From: Amycolatopsis tucumanensis | Lineage (GTDB): Bacteria > Actinomycetota > Actinomycetes > Mycobacteriales > Pseudonocardiaceae | Direction of reading: 5' to 3' | Length of the DNA: 56,937 nt | Assembly (NCBI RefSeq): GCF_021654135.1 | Contig: NZ_JAKGSD010000054.1 | Coordinates: forward strand, 1-56,937 | Shown: positions 43,094 through 51,587 of the stretch, piece after piece | Position numbering within the stretch: position 1 is the first letter of the stretch | Layout of the letters: every line of letters begins with the position of its first letter | Notes under the pieces: generated by a model | What the model saw: the letters and a program-made list of their open reading frames with translations, nothing else | Databases searched by the model: none | Told to the model about the DNA's origin: nothing | Translations under genes and position numbers: made by a program

Positions 43094-43118
43094 GTACCCG
43101 TGCCCGGCCGGGGCAAAC
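43094..43118 (-). promoter_or_regulatory. SigB-type promoter (minus strand)
   Basis: On the minus strand GTTT (43118-43115) is followed after exactly 15 bases by GGGTAC (43099-43094). This matches the GTTT-N15-GGGTAT consensus of the SigB/SigF group with one mismatch. It faces the nucleotidyltransferase-BON-phosphoesterase operon. Confidence 0.6.
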
Positions 43119-43125
43119 GACGGGG

Positions 43126-43150
43126 GTTTCGCGCCCCGGCCTCGGGGTAT
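43126..43150 (+). promoter_or_regulatory. SigB-type promoter (plus strand)
   Basis: GTTT (43126-43129) is separated by exactly 15 bases from GGGTAT (43145-43150), a perfect match to the actinobacterial SigB/SigF consensus. It lies 33 bp before the RsbW-like kinase gene, with GGGAG as ribosome site in between. Confidence 0.75.
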
Positions 43151-43182
43151 GTCCCGTCCCGTCCGCAAGGGTTGGGAGCGCG

Positions 43183-43563
43183 ATGCGCCGCAGTACCGAG
43201 CTGAGGCTGCCCAGGACACTGGACGCGGCGCGGCGGGCACGCCGCTTCACCACCGAGGTGTGTGCGAAGTGGCGGGTGCCCGGCCTGGCGCCGGACGCGA
43301 TCGTGATCGTCACGGAGCTGGTGGAGAACACGCTGCGGCACACCCGCGCGGCGCCCCGGCTCGGCCTGAAGCTGCACCGAGACCACCTGAAGGGGGACCA
43401 GCTGACGGTCAGTGTCACCGACGACGACCCGAACGAGGCGGTCATCCGGGAAAGCGGTCACCCGCCCGGACTGGGGCTGCTGCTGGTCGCGCAGACCTCC
43501 GAGCAGTGGGGGTGCGACCGGGAGCCCGCCGGCGGCAAGACGGTGTGGGCGACCGTGCGGTGA
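43183..43563 (+). CDS. RsbW-like anti-sigma serine kinase/ATPase
   Basis: A 126-residue HATPase_c_2 protein. The N-box is VIVTELVENTLRHT, followed by SVTDDDP and the glycine-rich lid PPGLGLLLVA. Proteins of this type bind and inhibit SigB-group sigma factors or phosphorylate STAS partners. ATG at 43183 has GGGAG upstream and a perfect SigB-type promoter 33 bp away, which suggests that the sigma factor it may control drives its own antagonist. The neighbouring STAS gene (43883) is a natural partner. A long hairpin follows the stop. Confidence 0.88.
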   Translation: MRRSTELRLPRTLDAARRARRFTTEVCAKWRVPGLAPDAIVIVTELVENTLRHTRAAPRLGLKLHRDHLKGDQLTVSVTDDDPNEAVIRESGHPPGLGLLLVAQTSEQWGCDREPAGGKTVWATVR

Positions 43564-43573
43564 GCGGCGGACC

Positions 43574-43608
43574 CGGCGGTGCGGGACCACCGCTGTCCCG
43601 CACCGCCG
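43574..43608 (+). terminator. Strong hairpin terminator after the RsbW-like gene
   Basis: A 14-bp perfect stem (CGGCGGTGCGGGAC at 43574-43587 with GTCCCGCACCGCCG at 43595-43608) and a seven-base loop, 10 bp after the stop. The remaining 43609-43882 stretch holds no gene I can support; the STAS ribosome site GGGGAG lies at 43871-43876. Confidence 0.85.
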
Positions 43609-43882
43609 GTTGCACCCACCACGACGACCCAGGCGGCGGCCGGGGACGGCTCGCCGTCGTGCCGACCAGCACCGGATACCCGCGGCGAAACATCGCTAAC
43701 CGGATGACCCGGGTTGCCAACGCGGCTTGCTGGTCCGTACCGTCGGTGGGGAGCGGTTGAGTGACCAGCCGTGCCGGGGAACGACACACCCGGCCCTTGG
43801 GCTTTCGAATTTCGACTCTTCGAACACTTGGACGCGTGTGTGGCTTTCCCCGCTGTGCTCACCACAACCCGGGGAGACTCCC

Positions 43883-44257
43883 GTGTACGAAGCTCACGAA
43901 CTCCGCATAGACCTCACCGACCGCGCCGACGGCATCCGGCTGGCCCGCCTCACCGGTGAACTCGACCTCGCCGCGGCGCCCGCGCTGCGCGACTTCCTGA
44001 CCCGCTGCGTGGACGACGGCCGCACGTTCATCATCGACCTCGAATCGATCGCCTTCCTCGGCTCGGCCGGCCTGCAGGCCCTGGTCGACGCCGACGAGGC
44101 CGCCGCCCGGCGCTCCGTGCGGTGGGCACTGGCCGGCAGCCACCGGGTGGTCGTCCGCCCGCTGCAGGTCACCGGCCTGCACGAGCAGCTGCCGCTCTTC
44201 CCCAGCGTCACCGTGGCCGCCCGCCACCTCACGCAGGGCGCACCCGTCGCGCACTGA
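43883..44257 (+). CDS. STAS domain anti-sigma factor antagonist
   Basis: A 124-residue STAS protein of the RsbV/SpoIIAA type, which releases sigma factors by binding an RsbW-like kinase. The core has IRLARLTGELDLAAAPALRD and FIIDLESIAFLGSAGLQALV. The phospho-acceptor position at FLGSAGL has serine, as in functional antagonists. GTG at 43883 follows GGGGAG at six bases; an upstream in-frame extension has no ribosome site. It stands three bases from the convergent ugd gene. The partner is plausibly the kinase at 43183. Confidence 0.88.
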   Translation: MYEAHELRIDLTDRADGIRLARLTGELDLAAAPALRDFLTRCVDDGRTFIIDLESIAFLGSAGLQALVDADEAAARRSVRWALAGSHRVVVRPLQVTGLHEQLPLFPSVTVAARHLTQGAPVAH

Positions 44258-44260
44258 CCG

Positions 44261-45526
44261 TCACTCCCCGGCCGGGTGCCCGAGCCGCAGGCAGCGCAGC
44301 CCGCTCCCCCGCAGCGCCGCGGGATCGAGCACCCCCCGGGTGTCCACCACGACGTCGCCCTCGGCGACGGCCGCCAGCTGGCTCCAGTCGAGCCCGCCGA
44401 ACTCCGGCCACTCGGTCAGCACCACCAGCACCCGGGCGCCTTTGGCGGCCAGCACCGGGTCGTCCACGCGCTGGACGGGCCCGGCCTGGTCGCCGCCGGT
44501 CACGCCCGGGTCGTAGCCGGTCAGCACGGCGCCCGCCGCGGCGAGCCGGGCGGCCACGGCCAGCGCGGGCGAGTCCCGCAGGTCGTGCGTGCCGGCCTTG
44601 AACGTCAGCCCGAACAATCCGATCCGCACCCCGTCCAGCCGCCCGCCGGCCGCCTGGCGGATCCGCGCGACCACGTGGTCGTGCTGCCGGTCGTTAGCCT
44701 CGATCGCGGACCGCAGGATCGTCAGGTCCACCCCGGCCGCGGCGCCGGTCGCCACCAGCGCGCTGGTGTCCTTGGGCAGGCACGACCCGCCCCAGCCGGG
44801 GCCGGGGTGCAGGAAGTGCGGCCCGATCCGCTCGTCCAGGCTCATCGTGCGAGTGACGGCGTCGATGTCGGCCCCGGTGCGCTCGCACAGCCGGGCCAGC
44901 AGGTTCACGTACGACAGCTTCAGGGCCAGGAACGCGTTGCTCGCGTACTTGCCCAGTTCGGCGCTGGCGTGGTCGGTGCGCACCACCGGCGCGCCCAGGT
45001 CCGCGTAGAGGGCGGCGACCCGCGCCACCGCGGGTTCCTCGCCGCCGAGCAGGATCCGGTCCGGGTGGCGGAAGTCGTGCACCGCGTGGCCCTCGCGCAG
45101 GAACTCCGGGTTGCTCACCACCGGGATCCCGGCGGTCTCCGCGATGCGGGCGCAGGTGCCCACCGGGACGGTCGACTTGACCACCAGCACGGTGTGCGGG
45201 CCGGGGTGGAGCGCCGCGAGCACGGCCTCGACCGCGCCGAGGTCGGCCGCGCCGTCCGGGCCCGCCGGGGTGGGCACGCAGGCGAACACGAACTCCCGGC
45301 CGTCCAGCGCGCCGGGGTCCGGGGTGAACCGCAGCCGCCCGGCGGCCAGCCCGTCCCGCACGAGCGGGGCCAGGTCCGGCTCGCCCAGCGCAACCTCGCC
45401 GCGGGACAGCTGATCCACTTTGGACTGATCGACCTCGGCGCACGTCACGTCGTGGCCGAGCCCGGCGAGGCAGGCTGCGGTCGTCAGGCCGACGTAGCCG
45501 GCCCCGGCGACCCCGACGGCCGCCAC
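44261..45526 (-). CDS. UDP-glucose 6-dehydrogenase
   Basis: A 421-residue nucleotide-sugar dehydrogenase that oxidises UDP-glucose to UDP-glucuronate with NAD. The Rossmann start AVGVAGAGYVGLTTAACLAG, the VKSTVPVGT strand, SNPEFLREGHAV, KYASNAFLALKLSYVN and the catalytic cysteine in PGWGGSCLPKD are all present, as is GLFGLTFKAGTHDLRDSPA. It is the last gene of the nine-gene glycan cluster. With the decarboxylase at 53273 it forms a UDP-glucose to UDP-xylose route. GTG at 45526 lies one base after the GT9 stop. Confidence 0.93.
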   Translation of the reverse strand: MAAVGVAGAGYVGLTTAACLAGLGHDVTCAEVDQSKVDQLSRGEVALGEPDLAPLVRDGLAAGRLRFTPDPGALDGREFVFACVPTPAGPDGAADLGAVEAVLAALHPGPHTVLVVKSTVPVGTCARIAETAGIPVVSNPEFLREGHAVHDFRHPDRILLGGEEPAVARVAALYADLGAPVVRTDHASAELGKYASNAFLALKLSYVNLLARLCERTGADIDAVTRTMSLDERIGPHFLHPGPGWGGSCLPKDTSALVATGAAAGVDLTILRSAIEANDRQHDHVVARIRQAAGGRLDGVRIGLFGLTFKAGTHDLRDSPALAVAARLAAAGAVLTGYDPGVTGGDQAGPVQRVDDPVLAAKGARVLVVLTEWPEFGGLDWSQLAAVAEGDVVVDTRGVLDPAALRGSGLRCLRLGHPAGE

Positions 45527-45527
45527 G

Positions 45528-46472
45528 TCACACCTCCGCCACCGGCCGGAGCACCTTCCGGCCCGCGGCGACGACCTCGTCGACGGTGATGCGCAGCAGC
45601 CCGGCGGCCGGGGTGTCGGCGAACGGGTCGCCCTCCTCCCCCGCCCACAGAACGACGTGCCGGTCCTCGGTGCCCGGCGGCGGCCCCCACCGCCACGGCG
45701 GGGTCGGGCCGAACAGCAGCACCGACGGGGTGCCGTAGGCGGTGGCCAGGTGGCCGACCCCGGTGTCGCCGCTGATCACCAGCCGCGCCCCGGCCACGAG
45801 GGCGGCCAGCTCGGTCAGACCGGTGCGCCCGGCCAGCACCGCGTCCCCGCCGAGGCCGGCGGCGGCCGCGAGGTCTCCCGCGAGGTCCCGTTCCGCGGCG
45901 CTACCGGTCACCACGACGCGGTGACCAGCGCGGGAGAACTCGCGTGCCACCTCGGCGAAGCGCCGGGGCGGCCAGCGCCGTGACCCGAACGCCGCGCCGG
46001 GGTGCACGACGACCGCGTCCGCCGCCGGGCTCGGCACCCCGGGCCGGGCAAGTCCGAGGTCGTGCCGGTCGGCCGCGATGCCGTGGAACGCGAGCATCCG
46101 GCACCAGCGCAGCACCTCGTGCTGGTCCTCCCGCCAGTCCGGGCCGTCCAGATCCGGGAAGTCCGGGTGCCGGTGGGCCAGCAGCCGGTCCGGCCGCGCG
46201 GCCAGCAGGTCCGTCACGCTCTCCGGGCCGCTGCCGTGCAGGTTGACCGCCAGGGCGGGCGGCGCGCCGGTCCAGCGCAGCGCGCCGAGGCCGGTCGTGG
46301 GTAGCACCCGGTCGACCGCGCCGGTGAGCGCGGCCAGCTCGTCCAGCGCCGCGGGCGCGGCGAGGGTGATCCGCGCGTCCGGGAACGCGGCCCGCAGGCC
46401 GCGCAGCGCCGGGACGGCGACCAGGAGGTCGCCCACCCCGAGCGCCCGCAGCACCAGGACGTCGCCGGTCAC
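45528..46472 (-). CDS. Glycosyltransferase family 9 (heptosyltransferase-like)
   Basis: A 314-residue GT9 (GT-B fold) enzyme. It starts DVLVLRALGVGDLLVAVPAL and contains AVNLHGSGPES, VVVHPGAAFGSRRWPPRRFA, VVVTGSAAERDLA and ISGDTGVGHLATAYGTPSV, LLFGPTPPW. GT9 enzymes transfer heptose from ADP-heptose in Gram-negative LPS cores; here the same cluster encodes the ADP-heptose pathway, so heptose is a reasonable donor. GTG at 46472 overlaps the SDR stop. Confidence 0.9.
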   Translation of the reverse strand: MTGDVLVLRALGVGDLLVAVPALRGLRAAFPDARITLAAPAALDELAALTGAVDRVLPTTGLGALRWTGAPPALAVNLHGSGPESVTDLLAARPDRLLAHRHPDFPDLDGPDWREDQHEVLRWCRMLAFHGIAADRHDLGLARPGVPSPAADAVVVHPGAAFGSRRWPPRRFAEVAREFSRAGHRVVVTGSAAERDLAGDLAAAAGLGGDAVLAGRTGLTELAALVAGARLVISGDTGVGHLATAYGTPSVLLFGPTPPWRWGPPPGTEDRHVVLWAGEEGDPFADTPAAGLLRITVDEVVAAGRKVLRPVAEV

Positions 46473-47158
46473 GGCCAGGAGCCCTCCTCGGAGTGCGCCA
46501 CGACCAGTTCGCGCACCTCGCAGCCGGCCGGCTGGGACAGCGCGAACAGCACGGTCTGCGCCACGTTCTCCGGATTGTTCAGCTTCGCGTCCGCGGGCGG
46601 CTTGTACTGCTCGTCGCGGGAGTCGAAGAACGCGGTGTGCATGCCGCCGGGCACCAGCATGGTGACGCCGATGCGGCCGGCGGTCTCCGCGGCCAGCGCG
46701 CGAGTGAAGCCGACGACGCCCCACTTCGACGCGCAGTAGGCGGTGGCGTCGCTGACCGCCTTGATGCCCAGGGTGGACGCCACGGTGACGACCTTGCCGC
46801 GCGAGCGCTCCAGGTACGGCAGCGCGGCGCGCACCACGGCGGCGGTGCCGAACAGGTTGACCTTGACGACGCGCTCCCAGTCCTCTGTGGACACGTCGGT
46901 CAGCTTGCCCGGGAAGTCGATGCCCGCGGCGGTGAACACCGCGTCCAGCCCGCCGGCCTGCTCGGCCAGCTCCGCGACGGCCCGCTCGGTCTCCGCGGTG
47001 TCGGTGAGGTCGACCGGCACGTAGGGCACCCCGGCGACCGGGGGCTTGCGGTCGAGCACCAGCGGGGTCCCGCCGGCGTCCGCGACCGCCTTGACGGTCG
47101 CCGCGCCCAGCCCGGACGCGCCCCCGGTGATCAGTACCTTGCCTGGCGATGCAGCCAT
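46469..47158 (-). CDS. Short-chain dehydrogenase/reductase
   Basis: A 229-residue classical SDR. NAD(P)-binding ITGGASGLGAATV, the FTAAGIDFPG strand, and the catalytic Ser, Tyr and Lys (VASTLG, YCASKWGV) are intact. Unlike HldD, it is a classical and not an extended SDR, so it is not simply the ADP-heptose 6-epimerase. It may oxidise or reduce a sugar intermediate, which remains a guess. ATG at 47158 with GGGGAG upstream; it overlaps the next gene. Confidence 0.88.
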   Translation of the reverse strand: MAASPGKVLITGGASGLGAATVKAVADAGGTPLVLDRKPPVAGVPYVPVDLTDTAETERAVAELAEQAGGLDAVFTAAGIDFPGKLTDVSTEDWERVVKVNLFGTAAVVRAALPYLERSRGKVVTVASTLGIKAVSDATAYCASKWGVVGFTRALAAETAGRIGVTMLVPGGMHTAFFDSRDEQYKPPADAKLNNPENVAQTVLFALSQPAGCEVRELVVAHSEEGSWP

Positions 47159-47168
47159 GTCTCCCCTT

Positions 47169-48530
47169 CTATCCGTTGGACACGGTCTCGATGAGCCGCG
47201 TGGTGGAGTAGCCCTCGACGGTCGGCACGAGCACGACCTTGCCGCCGTTCTCACGGATCACCTCGGCCTCGGGCAGGTCGGCGCCCTCGTAGTCGCCGCC
47301 CTTGACCCAGACGTCGGGCCGCAGCGTGCGCAGCACCTCGACCGGGGAGGACTCCTCGAACACCACGACGGCGTCGACGGACTCCAGGGCGCTGAGCACG
47401 CGCACCCGGTCGGCGGCGGTCACGACCGGGCGGCCCGGTCCCTTCAGCCTGCGCACCGACTCGTCGGAGTTGACGCACACGATCAGCGCGTCGCCCAGCT
47501 CGCGGGCGCGCCGCAGCAGGGTCACGTGACCGGGGTGCAGGATGTCGAAGCACCCGCCGGTGGCGACGACCCGGCCGCCACGGCGCCGGACCCGCTCGGC
47601 CAGCTCGAAGCCGGTCAGTCCCTCGGGCGGGCGGATCGGTTCGGCGGGCTCGGACAGCGCGGTGGCCGCGCCCGCGGCGACGAACCGGGCCGCCGACTCG
47701 ACCGCGGAAGCCACGGCGTTCGGCAATGCGGCGCCCTCGAACAGCGCCGCGGTGACGGCGCTGGCGAACCGGTCGCCCGCGCCGCAGGTGTCCGGCCGGA
47801 CGCTCGCCGGGACGCGGGCGGCGTTGGGCACCGGGATGGTCCGCGTGCCGGTGCCGTCGGCGAGGACGGCACCCTTGGAGCCGACGGTCACCGCGACCGC
47901 CTCGGCCGCCCATTCGGCCCGCAGCCGCTCGGCCAGCTCCTCTGGTGTGCCGGGCTCGCCGGCGAAGTTGGCGGCCTCGCTGTCGTTCGGGGTGACCAGC
48001 GCGGCGCCGGGCACCGGCGGGCCGCCGCGCGGGTGCGGGTCCCACACGACCGGCGCGTCGGTCGCGGCCAGCAGCTCCCGGATCCGCGGGTGGCTCGCCA
48101 CGCCGCGCCCGTAGTCGGCGACGAGGATCGCGGACGCCTCTCGCAGCACGGCCACCGTGCGCTCGTCCAGCGGCTCGTGCGCGGCGCGCCCGTCGCCGTG
48201 GTCCAGTCGCACGACCGACTGCCCGGCCGCGCGGATGCGGGTCTTGCGGACGGTTTCGCCCTCCAGCGGCAGCGCGCACAGCTCGACCTCGCCGGCGAGC
48301 AGCCGGGCCAGCCGCGCCCCGCCCTCGTCCGCGCCGAGCGCCGTGACCAGCACGACGTCCGCCGCGGACCGGGCGGCCAGGCGGGCGGCGAGCCCGGCGC
48401 CGCCGGGACGGTGCCATTCGCGGCCGACGTCGACGACCGGCACCGGCGCCTCCGGGCACAGCCGGTCGGCGTTGCCGTCCACGTCGATGTCGAGCAGCGT
48501 GTCGCCGACCACCACCAGCGGGCCGGTCAC
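47169..48530 (-). CDS. hldE: Bifunctional heptose 7-P kinase/heptose 1-P adenylyltransferase (HldE-like)
   Basis: A 453-residue fusion. The N-terminal PfkB-type sugar kinase has VVVGDTLLDIDVDG, CPEAPVPVVDV, the substrate loop RPGGAGLAARLAAR and the catalytic DTCGAGDRFAS. The C-terminal nucleotidyltransferase domain begins near residue 325 (VATGGCFDILHPGHVTLLRR) and contains the HxGH motif, NSDESVRRLKG and WVKGGDY. In HldE the kinase makes heptose 1,7-bisphosphate and the transferase makes ADP-heptose. Both domains look intact. GTG at 48530 overlaps the gmhA stop (GTGA). Confidence 0.93.
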   Translation of the reverse strand: MTGPLVVVGDTLLDIDVDGNADRLCPEAPVPVVDVGREWHRPGGAGLAARLAARSAADVVLVTALGADEGGARLARLLAGEVELCALPLEGETVRKTRIRAAGQSVVRLDHGDGRAAHEPLDERTVAVLREASAILVADYGRGVASHPRIRELLAATDAPVVWDPHPRGGPPVPGAALVTPNDSEAANFAGEPGTPEELAERLRAEWAAEAVAVTVGSKGAVLADGTGTRTIPVPNAARVPASVRPDTCGAGDRFASAVTAALFEGAALPNAVASAVESAARFVAAGAATALSEPAEPIRPPEGLTGFELAERVRRRGGRVVATGGCFDILHPGHVTLLRRARELGDALIVCVNSDESVRRLKGPGRPVVTAADRVRVLSALESVDAVVVFEESSPVEVLRTLRPDVWVKGGDYEGADLPEAEVIRENGGKVVLVPTVEGYSTTRLIETVSNG

Positions 48531-49090
48531 GAGGGCACTCCCAGCGCCTCGTCCAGCGCGGCGCACAGGCCGTGGATCACCGCGAGGTGCGCCTCCTGCA
48601 CGGTGCCGGTGCTGGGCGCGTCGATCATCACCGCGTCGTCGCTGACCGAGGACAGCGCGTTCGGGCCGGGGCCGGTCAGCGCCCACGTCGTCATGCCCAG
48701 TTCGTGCGCCGTCTTCGCCGCGGCGCACACGTTCTGGCTGCGGCCGCTGGTGGACAGCGCCACCAGCACGTCGCCGGGGCGGCCGTGCGCGCGCACCTGC
48801 CGCGCGAACACCTCCTGGTCGCCGTAGTCGTTCACGATCGCCGTCGCCGCCGAGGTGTCGGCGTGCAGAGCGATCGCCGACAGCGGCTGCCGGTCGTTGA
48901 CGAACCGGCCGACGAGCTCGCCGGTCAGGTGCTGGGCCTCGGCGGCGCTGCCGCCGTTGCCGCAGGCGAGCAGCCGTCCGCCGGCCCCGAGCACCTCGGC
49001 GAGGTGACGACCCCACGCCTCGATCCTCGGCGCCAGCGCGGTCAGGTCCCGCATGGTCGCGGCCAACGCCGCGAACCGCTCTTCGATCAC
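48527..49090 (-). CDS. gmhA: Sedoheptulose 7-phosphate isomerase (GmhA-like)
   Basis: A 187-residue SIS-domain isomerase that converts sedoheptulose 7-phosphate to heptose 7-phosphate, the first step of nucleotide-heptose synthesis. It has LLACGNGGSAAEAQHLTGEL, VALSTSGRSQNV and the C-terminal EAHLAVIHGLCAALDEAL, which carries the zinc-binding His pair. GTG at 49090 is preceded by AGGAGG. It overlaps both flanking genes by GTGA. Confidence 0.93.
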   Translation of the reverse strand: MIEERFAALAATMRDLTALAPRIEAWGRHLAEVLGAGGRLLACGNGGSAAEAQHLTGELVGRFVNDRQPLSAIALHADTSAATAIVNDYGDQEVFARQVRAHGRPGDVLVALSTSGRSQNVCAAAKTAHELGMTTWALTGPGPNALSSVSDDAVMIDAPSTGTVQEAHLAVIHGLCAALDEALGVPS

Positions 49091-50100
49091 GCTGCACCTC
49101 CTAGTTTCTCCACGGCCCGCAGGACTTCCTCGGGCGGAACCCGGTCCAGGCACGGGTGGCCGGGCACCGGACAGGTCCGGGCCCGGGTGTCACGGCAGGG
49201 GGCGTCCTGATCGCCGAGCAGGACGAGCGGCACCCCGTAGGGCGCCCACCGCGCGGCAGGCACCACCGGCGCGAACAGCGACACCACGGGGGTGCCGACG
49301 GCCGCGGCGAGGTGCGCGGGCCCGGTGTTCGGGGCGACGGTCACGCGCGCCCCGGCGAGCACGGCCGCGAGGCCGTGCAGATCGGTCTTCCCCGCCAGGT
49401 CCAGGCCGTGGTCACCGGCGACCCGGGCGGTCAGGTCCCGTTCGGACGGGGCGCCGGTGACGACGACCCGGTACCCGGATTCGGCGAGCAGCCGGACGAC
49501 CTCCGCGTTGTGCTCGGCGGGGTACTGCCGGGCGGGCACCGACGCCGCCGGGTGCACCACGACGTAGCCGGGTTCGCCGACCAGGCCGGACACGTCCGGC
49601 AGGGGCTCGCGCACGGCCAGCCGCCCGTCGTCGGCGGGTGGCAGCTCGAACCCGGCGGCCCGCGCCAGCGACAGGGCGCGTTCGGCCTCCGGCGGGTCGC
49701 CCTCGACACGGTGCCGCAGGTCCAGCAGGGATCCCGGGTAGTCCTCGCAGATGGCGCCGATCCACGGCACCCCGCACTCGCGCAGGACCAGCGCGAGCGG
49801 CAGCGGCGACTGGTGGAACGAGGTGACGATCAGCGCCGCATCCGGTTGCGCCGCGCGGATGTGCGCGCGCAGTTCGGCCAGGTGGGCGGGCGTCGCCGCG
49901 GGCGGCTGCGGGTCGATCCACGGCGCGCACCACTCGACCACCTCGTCGACGCCGGGCAGCAGTTCGGCGGCCGCGCGCCCGTGCGGCCCGGCCAGGAACG
50001 TGACCGTGTCGGCCTCCGCCGCGACGGCGCGCACCAGCGGCCCGGACAGCAGGACGTCGCCCGCGTTGTCCAGCCGCGCCACCAGAACCCGTGACCTCAC
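49087..50100 (-). CDS. Second glycosyltransferase family 9 enzyme
   Basis: A 337-residue GT9 enzyme: VLVARLDNAGDVLLSGPLVR, FLAGPHGRAAAELLPGVDE, VVVHPAASVPARQYPAEHNA, VVVTGAPSERDLT, TVAPNTGPAHLAAAVGTPVV and SLFAPVVPAARW. It fits the ADP-heptose:heptosyltransferase group. The C-terminus carries two cysteines (QDAPCRDTRARTCPVPGHPC), probably a structural feature. GTG at 50100 is chosen because it overlaps the upstream stop (GTGA); GTG at 50103 is an alternative. Confidence 0.9.
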   Translation of the reverse strand: MRSRVLVARLDNAGDVLLSGPLVRAVAAEADTVTFLAGPHGRAAAELLPGVDEVVEWCAPWIDPQPPAATPAHLAELRAHIRAAQPDAALIVTSFHQSPLPLALVLRECGVPWIGAICEDYPGSLLDLRHRVEGDPPEAERALSLARAAGFELPPADDGRLAVREPLPDVSGLVGEPGYVVVHPAASVPARQYPAEHNAEVVRLLAESGYRVVVTGAPSERDLTARVAGDHGLDLAGKTDLHGLAAVLAGARVTVAPNTGPAHLAAAVGTPVVSLFAPVVPAARWAPYGVPLVLLGDQDAPCRDTRARTCPVPGHPCLDRVPPEEVLRAVEKLGGAA

Positions 50101-51587
50101 CACTTCCGGTCCCCCATCGCCAGCCCGACCGCCTCGGCCAGGTCACCCGCCACCAGCGCGTCCCGCCGCGCGGCTTCGATCTCCGCGGCCCGTGTGCGCG
50201 GGGTCGGCACCAGGACAGCCCGTGCGCCCGCGGCGCGGGCGGCCTCGATGTCGGCGCCGATGTCCCCGATGACCACGCAGTCCTCGGGCCGCACCCCCAG
50301 TGCCAGCGCGGCACGTGTCACCAGGCCGGGCTTGGGCTTGCGGCAGCAGCAGCCGTCGCCGTCGGCGTGCACGCACACCTGCCAGGTGCCGAACGGCCCG
50401 AGCAGCTCCTCGACGCGGGCGTTCACCGCGGCCAGCTCGTCCGGGGTGATCAGCCCGCGGGCCACGCCGGACTGGTTGCTCACCACGCCCACCGGGACGC
50501 CGGCGGCGCGCAGGCGGCGCAGCACGTCCTCGGCGCCCGGCACGGGGCGCACCTTGTCCGGGTCGTTGTTGTAGGGCTCGTCGTGGATGAGGGTGTCGTC
50601 GCGGTCGAACAGGATCGCCTTGGCGACCGGGCGCGGGCGGCGGACCCGCACCTCGCCGGCGAGCCGGTGGGCCACCGCGACGGGCGGGATCAGCACGCTC
50701 GTGACAGTCATCTTCGCCAGCTCGTCCGCCGTCTTCGGCCCGGGCAGGATGCGGCGCAGCGCGAACTCCGCGGTGAGACCGAGCCACGCGATGCCCGCGA
50801 AGGCGGCCGGGGTGTTGCGGCGGGCGGCGGCGAACGCGAGCGCGGCCGCGCCGCTGAGGGTGGTGAGCGCGTGGCGGCCGAGACGGCCGGGACCGGCCGC
50901 GGACAGTTCCCTCCACTGTGGACCGAATTTGCGGCGCATCAGCGCGTTGTCGGCGTTGCCCCGCTGCGCGCGCACGCTGGCGAAGAAATCGCCGTGCCGC
51001 GCGGGATGCAGGGTCCGGCGGGTGCCGTGCTCCAGCCGCCACCCGGCCTGCCGGACGCGCAGCGCGAGGTCGGCGTCCTCGCGGAAGGCCCGCGGGAACC
51101 GCTCGTCGAAACCGCCCACGGCGGCGAGAACCGCGCGCCGGTACGCCATGTCCGCGGTGATCCACTCCGCGGTGGCGAGCCCGGCGGTGTCCCGTTCCAG
51201 ATCGGTGGGGCGGCGGCCGCCGGTCGGGCCGGGCACCACGATCCGGCCCTGCGAGGCGGCCACGTCGGGAGCCAGCGACTCCAGGTCGGTCACCAGCCGG
51301 GACGGCCAGTCGGCGGTGGTGCGGACGTCGTCGTCGAGGAACGCGATCCACTCGGTGTCGGCGGCGCGCCAGCCCACGTTGCGCGCCGCGGCCGGGCCGC
51401 GGCCGCCGGAGCGCAGCACGCGCACCTTCAGGTTCGTGTCGGGCAGCGGCAGGTCGCCGGGCTCGGGGCGGTCGTCGACGACGATGACCTCCGCCGGTCC
51501 CGGCCCGATGCCGTGGCCGAGCGCGGACAGCAGAGCCCGGAGGCTGTCCCGGCCGGTCGTCGGGACAACCACGGTGTAGGCCGTCAT
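50097..51587 (-). CDS. GT2 glycosyltransferase fused to a GmhB-type HAD phosphatase
   Basis: A 496-residue fusion. Residues 1-~310 form a GT-A family 2 glycosyltransferase (TVVVPTTGRDSLRALLSAL, VIVVDDRPEPG, AARNVGWRAADTEWIAFLDD, GGFDERFPRAFREDADLALR). From about residue 335 a HAD phosphatase follows (FDRDDTLIHDE, VVSNQSGVARGLI, GDIGADIEAARAAG). It has the GmhB zinc loop CVHADGDGCCCRKPKPG (Cys-x-His...Cys-x-Cys) that binds heptose 1,7-bisphosphatases. It would supply the missing GmhB step. Motif I reads DRDDT, not the usual DRDG(V/T). It overlaps the carbamoyltransferase stop (ATGA). Confidence 0.9.
   Translation of the reverse strand: MTAYTVVVPTTGRDSLRALLSALGHGIGPGPAEVIVVDDRPEPGDLPLPDTNLKVRVLRSGGRGPAAARNVGWRAADTEWIAFLDDDVRTTADWPSRLVTDLESLAPDVAASQGRIVVPGPTGGRRPTDLERDTAGLATAEWITADMAYRRAVLAAVGGFDERFPRAFREDADLALRVRQAGWRLEHGTRRTLHPARHGDFFASVRAQRGNADNALMRRKFGPQWRELSAAGPGRLGRHALTTLSGAAALAFAAARRNTPAAFAGIAWLGLTAEFALRRILPGPKTADELAKMTVTSVLIPPVAVAHRLAGEVRVRRPRPVAKAILFDRDDTLIHDEPYNNDPDKVRPVPGAEDVLRRLRAAGVPVGVVSNQSGVARGLITPDELAAVNARVEELLGPFGTWQVCVHADGDGCCCRKPKPGLVTRAALALGVRPEDCVVIGDIGADIEAARAAGARAVLVPTPRTRAAEIEAARRDALVAGDLAEAVGLAMGDRKW

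Noticed and set aside
46469..47158. SDR as the ADP-heptose 6-epimerase HldD
   Set aside because: It is a short classical SDR (229 residues) without the extended-SDR substrate domain of HldD.
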